A stretch of DNA of 64,000 nt from NCBI GenBank assembly GCA_029783825.1, contig JAREIK010001716.1, positions 881,196 through 945,195 on the forward strand. The letters run 5' to 3'. This stretch comes from Sapria himalayana. Taxonomy: Eukaryota > Streptophyta > Magnoliopsida > Malpighiales > Rafflesiaceae. Under the pieces are notes generated by a model. It was not told the DNA's origin and did no database searches. It saw only the letters and a program-made list of their open reading frames with translations. The stretch's first letter is position 1. Each line of letters opens with the position of its first letter. Below, piece after piece: positions 24,201-35,599 of the stretch. The translations under genes were made by a program, and so were the position numbers.

Positions 24201-25231
24201 AAAAGGTTTGAAGAAAATGATTTCATCATTTTACTATTATATGTGGATGACATGTTGGTAGCGGGCCCAAACAAATGTTGAATCCAAGAATTGAAGGCAC
24301 GGTTGGCTAGAAAATTTGATATGAAGGACTTGGGACTAGCAAACAAGATTCTAGGGATGCATATTTACCGAGATAGAAATAATAAGAAGATTTGGCTTTC
24401 TCAACAAAATTATTTTAACAAAATCTTGCGTCGCTTCAAAATGCAAGATAGTAAGCCAATTTCTACCCCTCTTACTGTTAATTTCAAATTATCCTCAAGT
24501 ATGTGTACTAGCTCGGAAGAAGAGAGAATGAAGATGTCTCGAATACCATATGCATCAGTAGTGGGAAGTTTAATGTTTGCAATGATTTCTACAAGACCAG
24601 ATATTGCACAAGCAGTGGGAGTGGTTAGTCGATTCATGGCAAATCCGGGCTTAGAACATTGGAGTACTGTGAAGAGGATTTTCAGATATCTGAAAGGAAC
24701 CTCAAATACTAAAATATGCTATGGAAGTTCAGATCTTATTGTCAGAGGTTATGTTGATGCAGACTATGCTGGAAATGTTGATAATAGCAAGTCTACAACA
24801 TGTTATGTTTTTTCTCTTGCTGGAGGAGCTGTAAGTTGGGTTTCGAAATTGCAGCCTATTGTATCTACTTCTACGACAGAAGTAGAATATGTTGCAGCTA
24901 CAAAAGCCAGTAAAGAAGCAATCTGGTTGCAAATACTGTTGGAAGAGCTTGGATATAAACAAGATAAGGTTACTTTATTTTGTGATAGTCAAAGTGCTCT
25001 ACACTTGGCAAGAATCCAGTATTTCACTCCAAGACAAAACACATCAGGGTACAATATCATTTTGTACGAGAGAAAGTAAAAGAAGGAAGTGTGGATTTGC
25101 AAAAGATTGATACTGAAGAAAACATAGCGGATGTTTTAACCAAACCGATCAGCAATGACAAGTTTGAATGGTGTAGAACTTCATGTGGCTTAACAAGATT
25201 GGAAGCACGTATTGACATGCAAAGAAAGTGA
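21288..25231 (+). pseudogene. Copia-1 gag-pol polyprotein, broken by five stops and one frameshift
   Basis: One frame from the ATG at 21288 runs to about 25010. Visible parts: UBN2 gag (residues about 1-200, FNGSNFSLWKMKIKAIL); zinc knuckle C-X2-C-X4-H-X4-C at about 230-243; protease LLDSGASWHM at about 290; pre-integrase zinc region WHLKLCHM with CEHC; integrase core with SDVW aspartate; RT with LNKSLYGLKQAP and intact YVDD; RNase H with ADYAG, TTEVEY and CDSQSALHLA. In-frame stops lie at 21894 (TGA), 22503 (TAG), 22995 (TGA), 23643 (TGA) and 24279 (TGA). The second integrase aspartate is tyrosine (22932-22934). A 1-bp loss near 25012 shifts the last about 70 codons, which otherwise continue to a stop at 25229. 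Confidence 0.96.
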
Positions 25232-25236
25232 TTTTC

Positions 25237-25247
25237 AAGTGGGAGAA
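25237..25247 (+). other. Polypurine tract of copia-1
   Basis: AAGTGGGAGAA directly before the 3' LTR, the expected primer for second-strand synthesis. It lies six bases after the polyprotein's restored-frame stop. Confidence 0.85.
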
Positions 25248-25482
25248 TGTTATTTTAATATGGGGGTAGGTGAAAATCACCTTGCCCACATTGGAAAACT
25301 GTTTGGAGATTTCCAAACTTTTTCCTATATAAATGACTTTTCTATTTCTTTGAAAATTATTCCCATGTATTCCAATTTCTCATTTTCTTTTGAATGTATT
25401 TTATTTCCTGATGTAATTTATTGCTTTACTTTTGAATTTTCTATCTTTCAAATTATTGTGGGTTTAGTTTTATTTTATAACA
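25248..25482 (+). repeat. 3' LTR of copia-1
   Basis: 235 bp, TGTTATTTTAAT to TTTATAACA, with proper TG...CA ends. It differs from the 5' LTR by six substitutions (five are transitions) and one inserted base near 25345. The open frame at 25212-25538 crosses the LTR and is not a gene. Confidence 0.96.
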
Positions 25483-25487
25483 CTATC

Positions 25488-26049
25488 TCCCACTCCAGTG
25501 TCATTTCATTGACATTTATCAATTATCTTGTCATTTAAATGTTTGTAACTTGGTAAAATAAAATTCTTAAATAGGTGATTTACTTGTCAAACTAACTTAA
25601 TGACATGTTCATGCTTTATGCTCAATTGAGAAATCATGTGATAGAAGATAAATATCATGCTATGGACTCAAAATAAGAAGACATGAATAATCTGCTATTT
25701 TATTAAATGAATTTATTTCAACACTAGAATGAGTTTTAATATAATATTATAAGGTTCTCAAGCCCATTAATCATCAAGCCAACTTTGTTAATTATTAAAT
25801 TGATTTGATTTAAATTTAATACTAATGAAATATTAAATAAATTCTCCAGATAGTCTAGGCATTTTGTTAGTCAATTTTGAATATCATTTAAATTTTCTTT
25901 AGTTGGTTTCATTGAATTGCTGGCATCATATTTTTGTGTTTAAAATTTTATTTCCTTTGTGCATGTAATTGCTCTAAGAGATATACTAGAATATTTCCAA
26001 GATGCTTCCTTAAATAAATTGTAGAAGTCTTTTTTGACATTGTAAAATA
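25488..26049. other. Intergenic, no gene seen
   Basis: AT-rich DNA after the copia target duplication. No clear motif; the last part may belong to the LINE remnant that follows but I cannot show it. Confidence 0.5.
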
Positions 26050-27230
26050 GAACTTTATAAGATAGGTAATGATTGACCTATAATTCTCAGTTAGATCCAT
26101 TGGTGATGTCTATAATTGTAAGTGGGATGAGGCATGGGGACCCTTTATCTACATATCTATTTGCAATTTGTTTGAAATACATTTTGAGGTTCATGCACAA
26201 AGTAAACTATGAAAGTGGATTTTCCTTTCATCCATGATATGCATCCCATGGAATTTCTCATTTGATGTATGTGTATTGTAATTTGAGAAATTTCTGATAT
26301 TTTGGAGCAATCTCATTTGTATGGAGTACCTTTTGGAAGAATCATGAATAATTGAGTGTTAAAGTTTGGAAATTTCTTGGGACATTGTCATTTATATTTT
26401 TGGGAGTACCTCCAACCTATAGTCATTACTTCCCAATAATCTCTTGCTAAAAATTTAATATGCAATTTATTTATGGGCTGAAAAAATTGTCTATTGTAGG
26501 GTTGCTTGAATTATTACATATAGTAATTCAAAAAAGTAAGGGATATTGATTTTTAATTTTTATATTGCCCATCTAAATCATTAATTCAATTGAGAACCTA
26601 TGTTGAGATTTTTTATAGGGCCCTCCTATTAAAGGAGATACCCTCATAATTAAATGTAGCCTTTGATTAATCAATATCCCGGATTGAAATAAAGTTTTCT
26701 TTATGTTTATGGATAAGATGAATTTATCATTTTATTTAATCACGAATGACATCTAGAACTCTAAGTCATCCAAATTGGAGCCTCCATGATGGGCATCTCT
26801 AATAATAACCTAAAATTCTCTAATTAATATGACTGGAAATATGCAACATGCAAATATTCTATTGGAAAATTGGGAGGAAATTGAGCAATTTATATCTTGC
26901 TCCTATTATTATCTAAGCTAACATCATATGCATCATAAAGAAGCATAGCATAAAGTTATATGGGTAAAAGAACCACATCTCCAAACATGTTATTTTTCTA
27001 CGGATGACTAAATTAGGCAAATTGAGCACCAAATGCCAATGAATATTTTGCTATAGATTTGCGATGTGAATTCTATACTTCAATGAAAAATATTAATCGT
27101 TTATTTTATGGATGCACTTATTACAGCTTAAATTGGGATGAGATATAACAATTGACTGGAATGTCCAAGAGAGTGTCTTCCATTCCTAGTGCTTTGCTTT
27201 AAATATATATACAAAGAATTGTTCCAACAA
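26050..27230 (+). pseudogene. L1-type LINE reverse transcriptase remnant
   Basis: In a live LINE this protein copies its RNA at a nicked target. Plus-strand reading gives GMRHGDPLSTYLFAICLKYI near 26115 (compare G-L-R-Q-G-D-P-L-S-P-Y-L-F in L1 RTs), then a HP and HG-ISHLMYV zone near 26230, FIFLGVP near 26390 (compare R-Y-L-G-V-P), and a FMD-type zinc-RT tail near 27090. The FADD catalytic motif is degraded, many stops are present, and no poly(A) tail or target duplication was identified. The family assignment rests on colinear motifs. Confidence 0.65.
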
Positions 27231-27284
27231 CTCATCAAAAATCACATCTAGAAAATAGTGTTTGCTATCAGTCTACCATATATT

Positions 27285-27525
27285 GGGTGGGCTAGTCAAA
27301 GGGCTATGGGCGGGCCGGTCAACGGGCTTAAGGCGGGTTGATCAATGGGCTTAAGGCAGGCTAGTCAAAGGGCTTATAGTCTGGGCTTGTGCCTAAAATG
27401 AAGCTTGCAGCCTGGTCCGCCTATAAAAATAGGCTTTGGATGGGATGGGCCCAATCGGGCCTGGGCTTGGCTTAGCCTTGTCGGGCTATAACAGGCTTCG
27501 GGTGGGCTGCGAGCTTTTTGGAGAT
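27285..27525 (+). mobile_element. Orphan 3' end of hAT family 2
   Basis: Strongly similar to 18630-18858: GGTGGGCTAGTCAA at the start, four GTCAA-CGGGCTTAAGG-type subterminal units, CCTAAAATGAAGC, CCGCCTATAAAA, TTGTCGGG, AACAGGCTTCGGG and a final CTTTTTGGAGA. No matching 5' end or transposase is seen before it, where LINE sequence lies. It is a truncated element or the residue of a non-autonomous copy. Confidence 0.85.
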
Positions 27526-27529
27526 CCCT

Positions 27530-28324
27530 TCAACACATGGTGAGCTATTTCTACATATTTAAATGATAACTTGTGGCACTCAATTGAGGCAACATAATTT
27601 TTCTAAAACACTAATTTAGATAATTTTTGATGATACTAATAATTCATTTATTATTTGAAGACTACTTTCAAATTACACTAGTAAAATAAAAGAAATTGTA
27701 TGCTTTCATTATGATGATATTTTTGAACTTTTAAAAATATATTTATTGTGAATAATATATTTCCTTTGAAAGATGATTTACAAGTTTTTAAGTAACTACC
27801 AATTGATTACAATTTTATTAATGATGAAGATTGGATGACTTTTGAAATATATATATAATTGACATCATTATTATAAAAATATATTCACATATACAAATCA
27901 TGTATTTTAATTCGTAGGAATATAAAGAATTACAAAAATAAAGAAGGAAAAGTCATAAATATAATCATCATCTAAGTAGAAAATGATGTGCTAGACTTTA
28001 GCAAGAGATGATAAGTTTGTATAGGTTCTTCTATTAGTTTATTTGTTTTCAATCACATAGATTATAAATGAGAAGTTCATATGTGTTGTTTAATTTTTTA
28101 TTTTTATTACTTTTCTAAATATTTCATTTCTAGATATGTTTGAAATTAGTTTTGCATAAAATAATTGATAAGAGTTACTTTGGAAGAGAGCAATGCAAAA
28201 AAATAATAGTAGTTATGATGATGTTGTCATTCTAATGGTGGAAAAGATAGTTTAGTCATTTTGTACCATAAATCATATTCTAAAATACCTTATTTGGTTT
28301 GATCTATTTAAAAGTTAATTTAAA
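27530..28324. other. AT-rich stretch, no clear gene
   Basis: Possibly the upstream part of the CACTA-like fragment that follows, but no motif is distinct enough to assign. Confidence 0.4.
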
Positions 28325-28930
28325 ATATATATCAGGTTTAGGATGAGTTCATAAAAGAGTCTAAAGAGAGTGGCACAAGCTATGCTTGGAGTAATGGCAT
28401 ACTTTGTCAAGCAATGGGTACTAAAGAGTATACTAGTCATGTTCGTGCCAAAGGCATACTACATACCTCATCATTTCTTCAATAGTGTGTTAGATCATAT
28501 TATAAGGAATGTCATAAAAGTAACTAACAAATAAAAATAAAGTTTGAGGTTAATGTGCTGGCGAAACAATCTAAGATAGGAGATTCTACATCACAATGTG
28601 ATGTGAGTAGTTCAAAAATAAATTTAAATGTGTTGTTTTTACCAAAACAATTATTGGACAAAGCAATACATAAAGGGTTGTTATTATAAATTTCAATTTA
28701 CTAATTCAATTTGGATTACTCATGAAGTAGATATTAAATGTATTTTTTAAACTTTAGTTTTTATTTTTTTTATAAATTTGTGTTAATAATTAGATTTATC
28801 ATAATTTTCAAAGGAAAAAAAATGTGAATTAATAATAGAGACTAAGAAATATTTAATTGCTAGTGGATCATTTGTAATGGATTGTGATCCCACTTGTCTA
28901 GTAGTTATTGATGCTTCATACATGTGAAAG
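28325..28930 (+). pseudogene. CACTA-associated Ptta/En/Spm plant protein remnant
   Basis: Plus-strand reading gives FIKESKESGTSYAWSNGI, then AMGTKEYTSHVRAKGILHT, resembling the conserved L-G-x-x-E-H-x-G-R-V-R-x-x-G region of the plant transposase (Ptta/En/Spm) family, whose members are the second protein of CACTA elements. A looser ASGSFVMDCDPTCLVVIDA follows near 28860. There are several stops. No element ends are seen. The match is by motif memory only. Confidence 0.45.
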
Positions 28931-30649
28931 GTAACATTTTTCATTCCCATTTCTAATCATGCCATAATAGTTGAAGTTGTAGTATACTAACAAGTTTTAT
29001 GACCAAAATATTTAGTCATTTTTAACACTAATTTCATCCAAATGTTTAGTTTTTATTCACTATATTTTATAAGGCTTCTAAAAGTTCATAATATTATGTA
29101 TTTTTATAGGAATATAAGAAATAAAGAAATAAAAAAAAATAGAGACTGGATTGAAGGATAAAACCCTCAAGATATATAGAATCTTTAGTTAGTATTTTGC
29201 TAAAAAAGGTGAAGCACAACCCAGAGTTTCCAAATGATTTATTTGTAAGGATTTTAAGACATTCCTTATGAAAATATACGTGAATATGATCATTTCTTTG
29301 AAGGAAATGTCAAATTATCATATAATATATGAAAATGAATTCTAAAAATTAATAATTGATTTATTAATATTTTTTTTGGTAAAGATACAAAAAATGCATT
29401 TCTCATAAACATATGTTGCATTTGTGGTAAGCTTGTTAAATGCTTTAATTTGTGAATCCAAGTTTAATCTTCAAAGCTCTAATTAGTGAGACAACAACAA
29501 AAGAAGTCATGATTGATTGCAAATCATTTAATGTATGCAAAATATGCAAAATATATTTTAATGCTATATAATCCTAAGTAAGTTTTAAAAATTATTAATT
29601 TCTCTATATAAATCTTCACTAATTTGTAAGTAATATTTACTTTATCTTTGTAGTTTTCATGGGGTTTTGGTTACACTAAATATAAAAACAATGACTATAG
29701 ACTACCTTAATACAATTCCAAAGAAACCATGTAAATAATATATTTTAATATTGTTCACTCTGTCATGCTATTAGGATAGAGGCTTATTTGCTTTGACCCA
29801 AGGCCTCAAAACTGATACTAGCTAGTCGAGAGATAGTATGAGTTGGGTTTTGATAGAAAATAGAGCAATAAAAAAATTGGACGAAGACATAATGAGATGA
29901 GTCTTTGGCACAGATGATACCATAAAAAATTATAGGAATAAAAAAGAATATTAAATAAAGGATTGTAGAATTAAATAGTTATAGGGTTGAGTAGGAAAAA
30001 AATTTGTTCAGCTTGGAACTATTTATATACTATAATTACAACAAATTAAATAGTTACGAGAAGATGATGCAAACTAGATTCTAAAAGATTGCAACTCAAA
30101 TCAAAAGATGTTACGAACTAGATTCTACAAAAGCACTCTTTAATAATTTATAATTCAATTAGCATTAGTTCATAACATTAATATAATAAAAAAAAACAGC
30201 ATTGTAGAAATTTTAAGAATTGATTTTTCAATTTTTATTAAACCAGCATAACAAATAAACATAATATAATAGGAACAACTTATATACGAACTCTTGACAA
30301 AATTGGCGATGCATAGGAAAAATAGAAAATAATATTTTGAATTAAACTAAGTATACAATATTTTAATCTAAGCATCATAACATGCATATACTTAGTTGCT
30401 TAACTAGTGTTCTATTATAAAATAAAAATATATGTGGAACACTTATGACATAATTTCAACACAGAAATAAAGTTCCAAATAATAGAAAATATGATTAAGA
30501 AAAAAAATAAATGGGAATATTTTGCAACAGATCCCCAAAAACAAAACAAAAATACTTAAAAAGCTCATTTAAAAAAATAATAACAAGCTTCAAAAATGTC
30601 ATAAAAACAGAACTTGCAACAATAATTTGAAAATAGAAAAATTAATAAC
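28931..30649. other. Intergenic, no recognisable gene
   Basis: AT-rich sequence without convincing coding motifs on either strand. The block near 29760-30130 has a less AT-rich, LTR-like look with repeated GAACTAGATTCTA words (30070, 30115), but no partner copy was found. Confidence 0.5.
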
Positions 30650-33480
30650 AAGCATTAGCTATGTTCTTATCAGTGTGAATCTTTTGCATATCCACATTTT
30701 CTTCTTTAATTTTCTCTTGTAAAAAATGATATTATACTCTGATATATTTTATCTCTGAGTAAAATACTAGTTTTCTTGCTAAATGTAGAGCACTCTGAAT
30801 ATCACAAATAAAGTAACTTTATTTTGTATGTGCCCAAGCTTTTCCAATATAATTTGTAACTAGATTACCTCTTTACTAACTTGTGTAGCTATAATATACT
30901 CTTCTTCTATCATAGAAGTAGACACAATAGACAATAACTTTAAAACCAAATTTACAACTCCTCCAATAAGAAAAAATATAGCTCATGGTAGACTTGCTAT
31001 TATTAAAATCTCCATCATAGTCTACATCGAACATAGCCTCTAACAATAAGGTCTGAACATCCATAATTATAATATAACATTTGAGGTTACTCTAATATAT
31101 TTAAGAATCCTCTTCACATTACTCCAATACTCTCTAACAAGATTTGTCATGAATAGACTAATCATACTCATTGCTTGTGTAATTTCTGGTCTTGTCCAAA
31201 TTGAAAATATTAAACTTCTCACTACTGATACATATGATAATCGAGATATCTTCCTCATTTCTTCTTCTAAGCTAGGAAACATATTTGAGAATAACTTGAA
31301 ATTAATAGAAAGTGAGGTATAAATTGACTTATTATCTTATATGTTGAAACATCACAAATCTTGTTAAAGTAGATTTCTCGAGAAAGTTAATATTATTGTT
31401 TCAATCTCATTAAATCTACATCCATGCATATTTTATCTGCTAGTCCCAAGTCATTCATTTCAAACTCCATAGCCAACTATGCCTTTAATTATTGGATTTG
31501 ATATTTATTGGGGCCAACTACCAACATGTCACCCCCATTTAATAATAATAATAATATTGATGAAATTATTTTCATCCTCAAACCTTTTATAGTACATACA
31601 ATAATTTAAGTTGAGTCTATTCTACCCAAGGCTAATGATGAAAGAATCAAATCTATTATACCAACACATTATTACTTGTTTCAGAACACATAGAGATTTG
31701 TTCAGCTTATAAATTAAGTTCTCCTTACCTGATTTAGCAAATTTTCTAGCTAGAACATATACATTTTTTCTTTAATTTTTGCATGAATAAATATAGTTCT
31801 GATCCAACTACTCTAAATATATATCAAATATAGCACATAAAGTTATTACTACTCAAATCAAATATATTCAACTTGTTCTGAGCTTATCCTTTTACCACCA
31901 ACCTTGCACGAAAACATTCTACTTGATTATTGTTATCCTACTTGATCTTATAAACCCATTTGTGGGCAATGGCTTTTCTTCCTAGTAGTATTGGTACTAG
32001 CTTCCAAATCCTTTTCTGTATAGTACTTCAATATTTTTTCCATTGATATCATCCATAGAGATACGTCTAAACTATTTGAAGTTATATTAAAAGTTGAAGG
32101 TTCATCATCTGCTACGAAGATAATATAATATTCTCTTTATAACATACTCTGAGTGCCAAGCAAGCATCTTTCTATCGCATATTGGTTGACTAACTTCTAG
32201 AATCTCAGACTCGACTTGCTCTTATACTTTGTGCTTGGTTCTTCCTCCGTAAATATTAGAACATCTTGTCTCTAATATTTTCTACTTGTATAGTGGTAGT
32301 TTTGAAGCTTCTTTTAACTGTTCTATCATTATTGTCAATTCTTTGAGTTGATTTTCTACAAAGATTACATCTCTACTAATAATTACCTTATAGCTAGTAG
32401 AATTCCATAGGCAATATCCATTCACTCTTTCAATATACCTTAAGAATATACACTTCCTGGATATCAAATCTAACTTTGTTCTTTCTTGGGTGTTGTACAT
32501 TACATATGCAAGACATCCAAAAAAGTATAAAGTAGAGTAATCTACTAGTTGGTCCACATCTCCATCGATTCTTCAAATTAATCATAGTTGATAGTGATTG
32601 ATTTATCACATAACATGTAGTATTTGCTGTTTCACCCAAAAAAAATTGGATAGACTGTAGTCCTCAATATTACTCTCATCCATTCTGCAAAAGTTCTATT
32701 GAACCATTCTAGTATACCATTTTGTTGTCGTGTGTATATGACTATGAACTATAGTTCTATATTTTCTTGTGTATTAAGAGCTAGAAACTCACCATTTATA
32801 TACTCTCTTTAATTATATCTGTAAATATTTAATTCTTTTCTCGGATTCAAGTTCTACTCATACTTTGAAGTCTTAAAAATTGGAAATATATTTTGCCTTT
32901 TTCTTGATTAGATTACCAAAGATCTCCTTGAGTAATCATCAATGAAAGATACAAAATATTTTGCTTCTCATGATATTTCAGATGATTCCTACATATCAAA
33001 ATATATCAAGCCTAGAATGTATTTACTTTTTATAAATAATCGACTAAATACCAATTTATTTTGCTTATTTATATCAAAATACTCGCAAAAAGGTAAATTT
33101 ACTGATTTGAGCCATAGAAGTAGCTTTTTGTTAGAGAGAGTCTTCAAACCTTGTTCTAACATGTGATCTAGTTTGAGATGTCACATCATCATTGATTCAT
33201 CTTTGCTAATTACTACAACACATGTTTTAGCTTTGTGTACAATTTCTCTTTTAAGTATGAATAATTTTTTTATGATTTTTTCTCCCTTCATTATCACGAG
33301 TGTGCCTCTCACAATCTTTATCATCACATTCTCAAAATGAGGTTTACACCCAAGACTACCTATTCATTTTAGAGACAATAGATTTTTCTTTAAGTTTATC
33401 ATATGTCATATGTCTTGAATGGTATGAACCATATTATCAAATATTTTTATTTTAATAGTACTAATACCAACAATCTCCAT
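30650..33480 (-). pseudogene. Decayed copia pol, inverted relative of copia-1
   Basis: The minus strand parallels copia-1 from the middle of protease to the RNase H end. Matching words include FDNMVHTIQDI near 33440, MMWHLKL near 33190, YFVSFIDDYSRR near 32930, YNTQERTKL near 32490 with KVIISRDVIF near 32370, RPEITQAMSMISLFM near 31180, and VDYDGDFNNSKSTMSYIF near 31000. The tail near 30700 matches the end of copia-1 pol. The RT YVDD site near 31535 reads as a GGD relic. No gag, LTR or target duplication is seen, so it is 5'-truncated and much older than copia-1. Confidence 0.88.
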
Positions 33481-33489
33481 TTGGCTGAG

Positions 33490-34592
33490 CTATTTACATA
33501 CTATGATTCTTGATATGATAGTAGTTGTAGCCAAGCTCCAAGTATGAACATGGAAACCATATTCAGATTTAATGACTTCTCCATTCAGTTAGCGAGTGAA
33601 AAATAATGAGGTGGATCGTCGAATAGAGCCAACTATTTCAATACTTAGATACTGATTACTGCTCAATCATGTCACATAATAATAATAAAAAATATTGATA
33701 TTTTTAATGGTAGAAATTATATGAGTTTATTTATCCCGTGTTGCCTAAGATGACACAAAATCTACTAATTCTTTTAGTATCGAGCATAGCATCGGAGTCT
33801 ACTTTTTAGGAAAAAAATATCATTTTAGATAGGAGATCGAAACTATGGCCAGATATTATTAAGGCACTAGCATACATAAGGATTAGGAGGATTTGAGATT
33901 GGGCAACCAAGATTGTGTTGGAACAAAATCAGAGGAGTTGCTAGCATATGATGATTCATGTGCTTTTGAGAATATTGAGCCCACCGCTAGTGATGACATC
34001 AGACACTTATGCGATGATGATTAGTTGGAAATTTATGATTAATGATTTTTATTTTATGTTATTATGTTGTTGTGTTAATTTATTTTATTTTTTAGATTAG
34101 ATGATAATTGATAGATATATTTTTTGATATTTTTGATTATTAAACTTTGCCATTTTTCTTAATGATTTTATTTTTTTGTGATTTATATGAAATAAAAAAT
34201 AATGCAATGTTGTAACTCATAATGGGTAATTAAAAATTGTAAATTTTCAAAAAAAAAATTAAAATCATAAACATATTAGGTGATCGATCGACCACGCTGG
34301 CAGTCTCCGGACTTGATCCGACCCAACCCGATCCGACATAGACCATCACAACCAAGCATGACTCATCCTTTACCTAGACTTAAGTTGGTCGGGCTGGACG
34401 GGCTATGTCATACCAGCCATATTCAAGACATGCCATGCTAGGCATGGCACGACATGGTGGCCCAACTGGGCCCCCAAAAATGAGCTGTGATGACCAATGT
34501 GACCCATTTGAAACCTTTAGCAAAGCATGGTGTCATGGTAGTGCCACACTCAATGGGCTATGCATGCATGATATGCTTATTTGACACCTCTG
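33490..34592 (+). mobile_element. hAT family 1, 3' part (copy D)
   Basis: The right end TTGACACCTCTG (34581-34592) and the GGCATGGCACGACATGG subterminal zone match copies A, B and C. A patch at 33515-33565 (TAGTTGTAGCCAAGCTCC-AGTATG) matches the spot just after the transposase in copies B and C. In between, 33830-34020 reads LRLGNQDCVGTKSEELLAYD followed by an acidic tail, which looks like a hAT C-terminus but has no match in the other copies, so it may be a separate fragment. The 5' two thirds of the element are missing. Confidence 0.65.
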
Positions 34593-34599
34593 CTCAGTC

Positions 34600-35560
34600 A
34601 CATTCTAGATGATATTGGTTTATCACTCAGGTCTGTCTCTTATTGTGTACTATTATTACAGTTTTTTCCAAGAATAGTAGTCTTTATTTATGCATCACAT
34701 CTTATTATAGTGATAATATTTGACTGATTTTCTACTTTACAACTTGTCTCTAAAAAATGAGTTATTCTATTAGTCTGTGTGTCTCACGTGGTGCACTGGT
34801 GCTCCTACCCATGTCCCTCAAAAATAAGAATACCATGAGAAGCTACTTCATTCTCATTTCTCATTGCTTCTTTGGACATTAAGTTTTTTGAGACGTACAT
34901 TAATATAACACTTCCTGGTAGTGATATGCTAAGGGGAACCATACAATTATCTGCCTGGAAGTCAACTCAATATTAGACAAGCTAATAGATTATCTTCTAG
35001 GTCCATTTTCATGGATGAAAGCTAATTTATCAGCTTTTGAAATATATTAATATTCCCTGACAATAGACTACCATCTATGAACTTTAGGTTAACTAGATAT
35101 CTAATGATCAGTGGCTTATTTCAAAATATGTTCATTTTAGACAGACTCTAGTTTCTCTCATACATGTCTACCTTCATTTCATCGACAACATATTGATAAG
35201 TATCTTTATTTATTTATTGTCAAATTGTAGATGTATTTTTAAGGTGTAATTCTTCCCATTCTACTTTGCTCATTTTTTTCAACTTTTACCCCCTTCCTTA
35301 AAGGGTCATATAACTGTTTGACTACAATATAGTCACATATTCCATTTTTTCAAATAAATAATTGATGCCAGTTAACTTTATTATCATTGAACAGTCACCC
35401 ATGATAACAAGGGATAACATGAACCACAATAACCAACATGATAAAAAGGGCCTGAAATAGGACCGAAATCACTATATTGATATCCAATAATTTAATACAA
35501 AACATTAGTAACGAATACACTAGATCCTATCTCAATATCAATGAAGAATGTCCACCAAAG
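34600..35560 (-). pseudogene. Copia-3 gag remnant, duplication unit 1
   Basis: Similar at nucleotide level to 43200-43990 and 62740-63540 (shared words GAATACCATGAGAAGC, ATTAATATAACACTTCCTGG, TTTTCATGGATGAAAGCT, CAACATATTGATAAGTATC). On the minus strand the third copy keeps a readable UBN2 gag, so this one is gag too. No long frame survives here. It lies directly right of a hAT end, as in the other two units. Confidence 0.65.
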
Positions 35561-35599
35561 AAATTTGCATTCCACTTCTTGTGTGGGCTTAGAAGTCCA

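Larger units (their letters stand above)
20857..25482 (+). mobile_element. Structurally complete Ty1/copia retrotransposon (copia-1)
   Basis: Both LTRs, primer site, gag-pol and purine tract are in place. The element is flanked by an exact 5-bp duplication CTATC (20852-20856 and 25483-25487). The internal order is gag, CCHC, protease, integrase, RT, RNase H, typical of Ty1/copia. The two LTRs differ at six positions plus one 1-bp gap over about 234 bp, so it is fairly young, yet the reading frame carries five stops, one frameshift and a lost integrase aspartate. A degraded relative lies inverted at 30650-33480. Confidence 0.97.

Noticed and set aside
25212..25538. 108-codon plus-strand frame
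   Set aside because: It crosses the purine tract, the whole 3' LTR and the flank of copia-1, so it is a chance frame.
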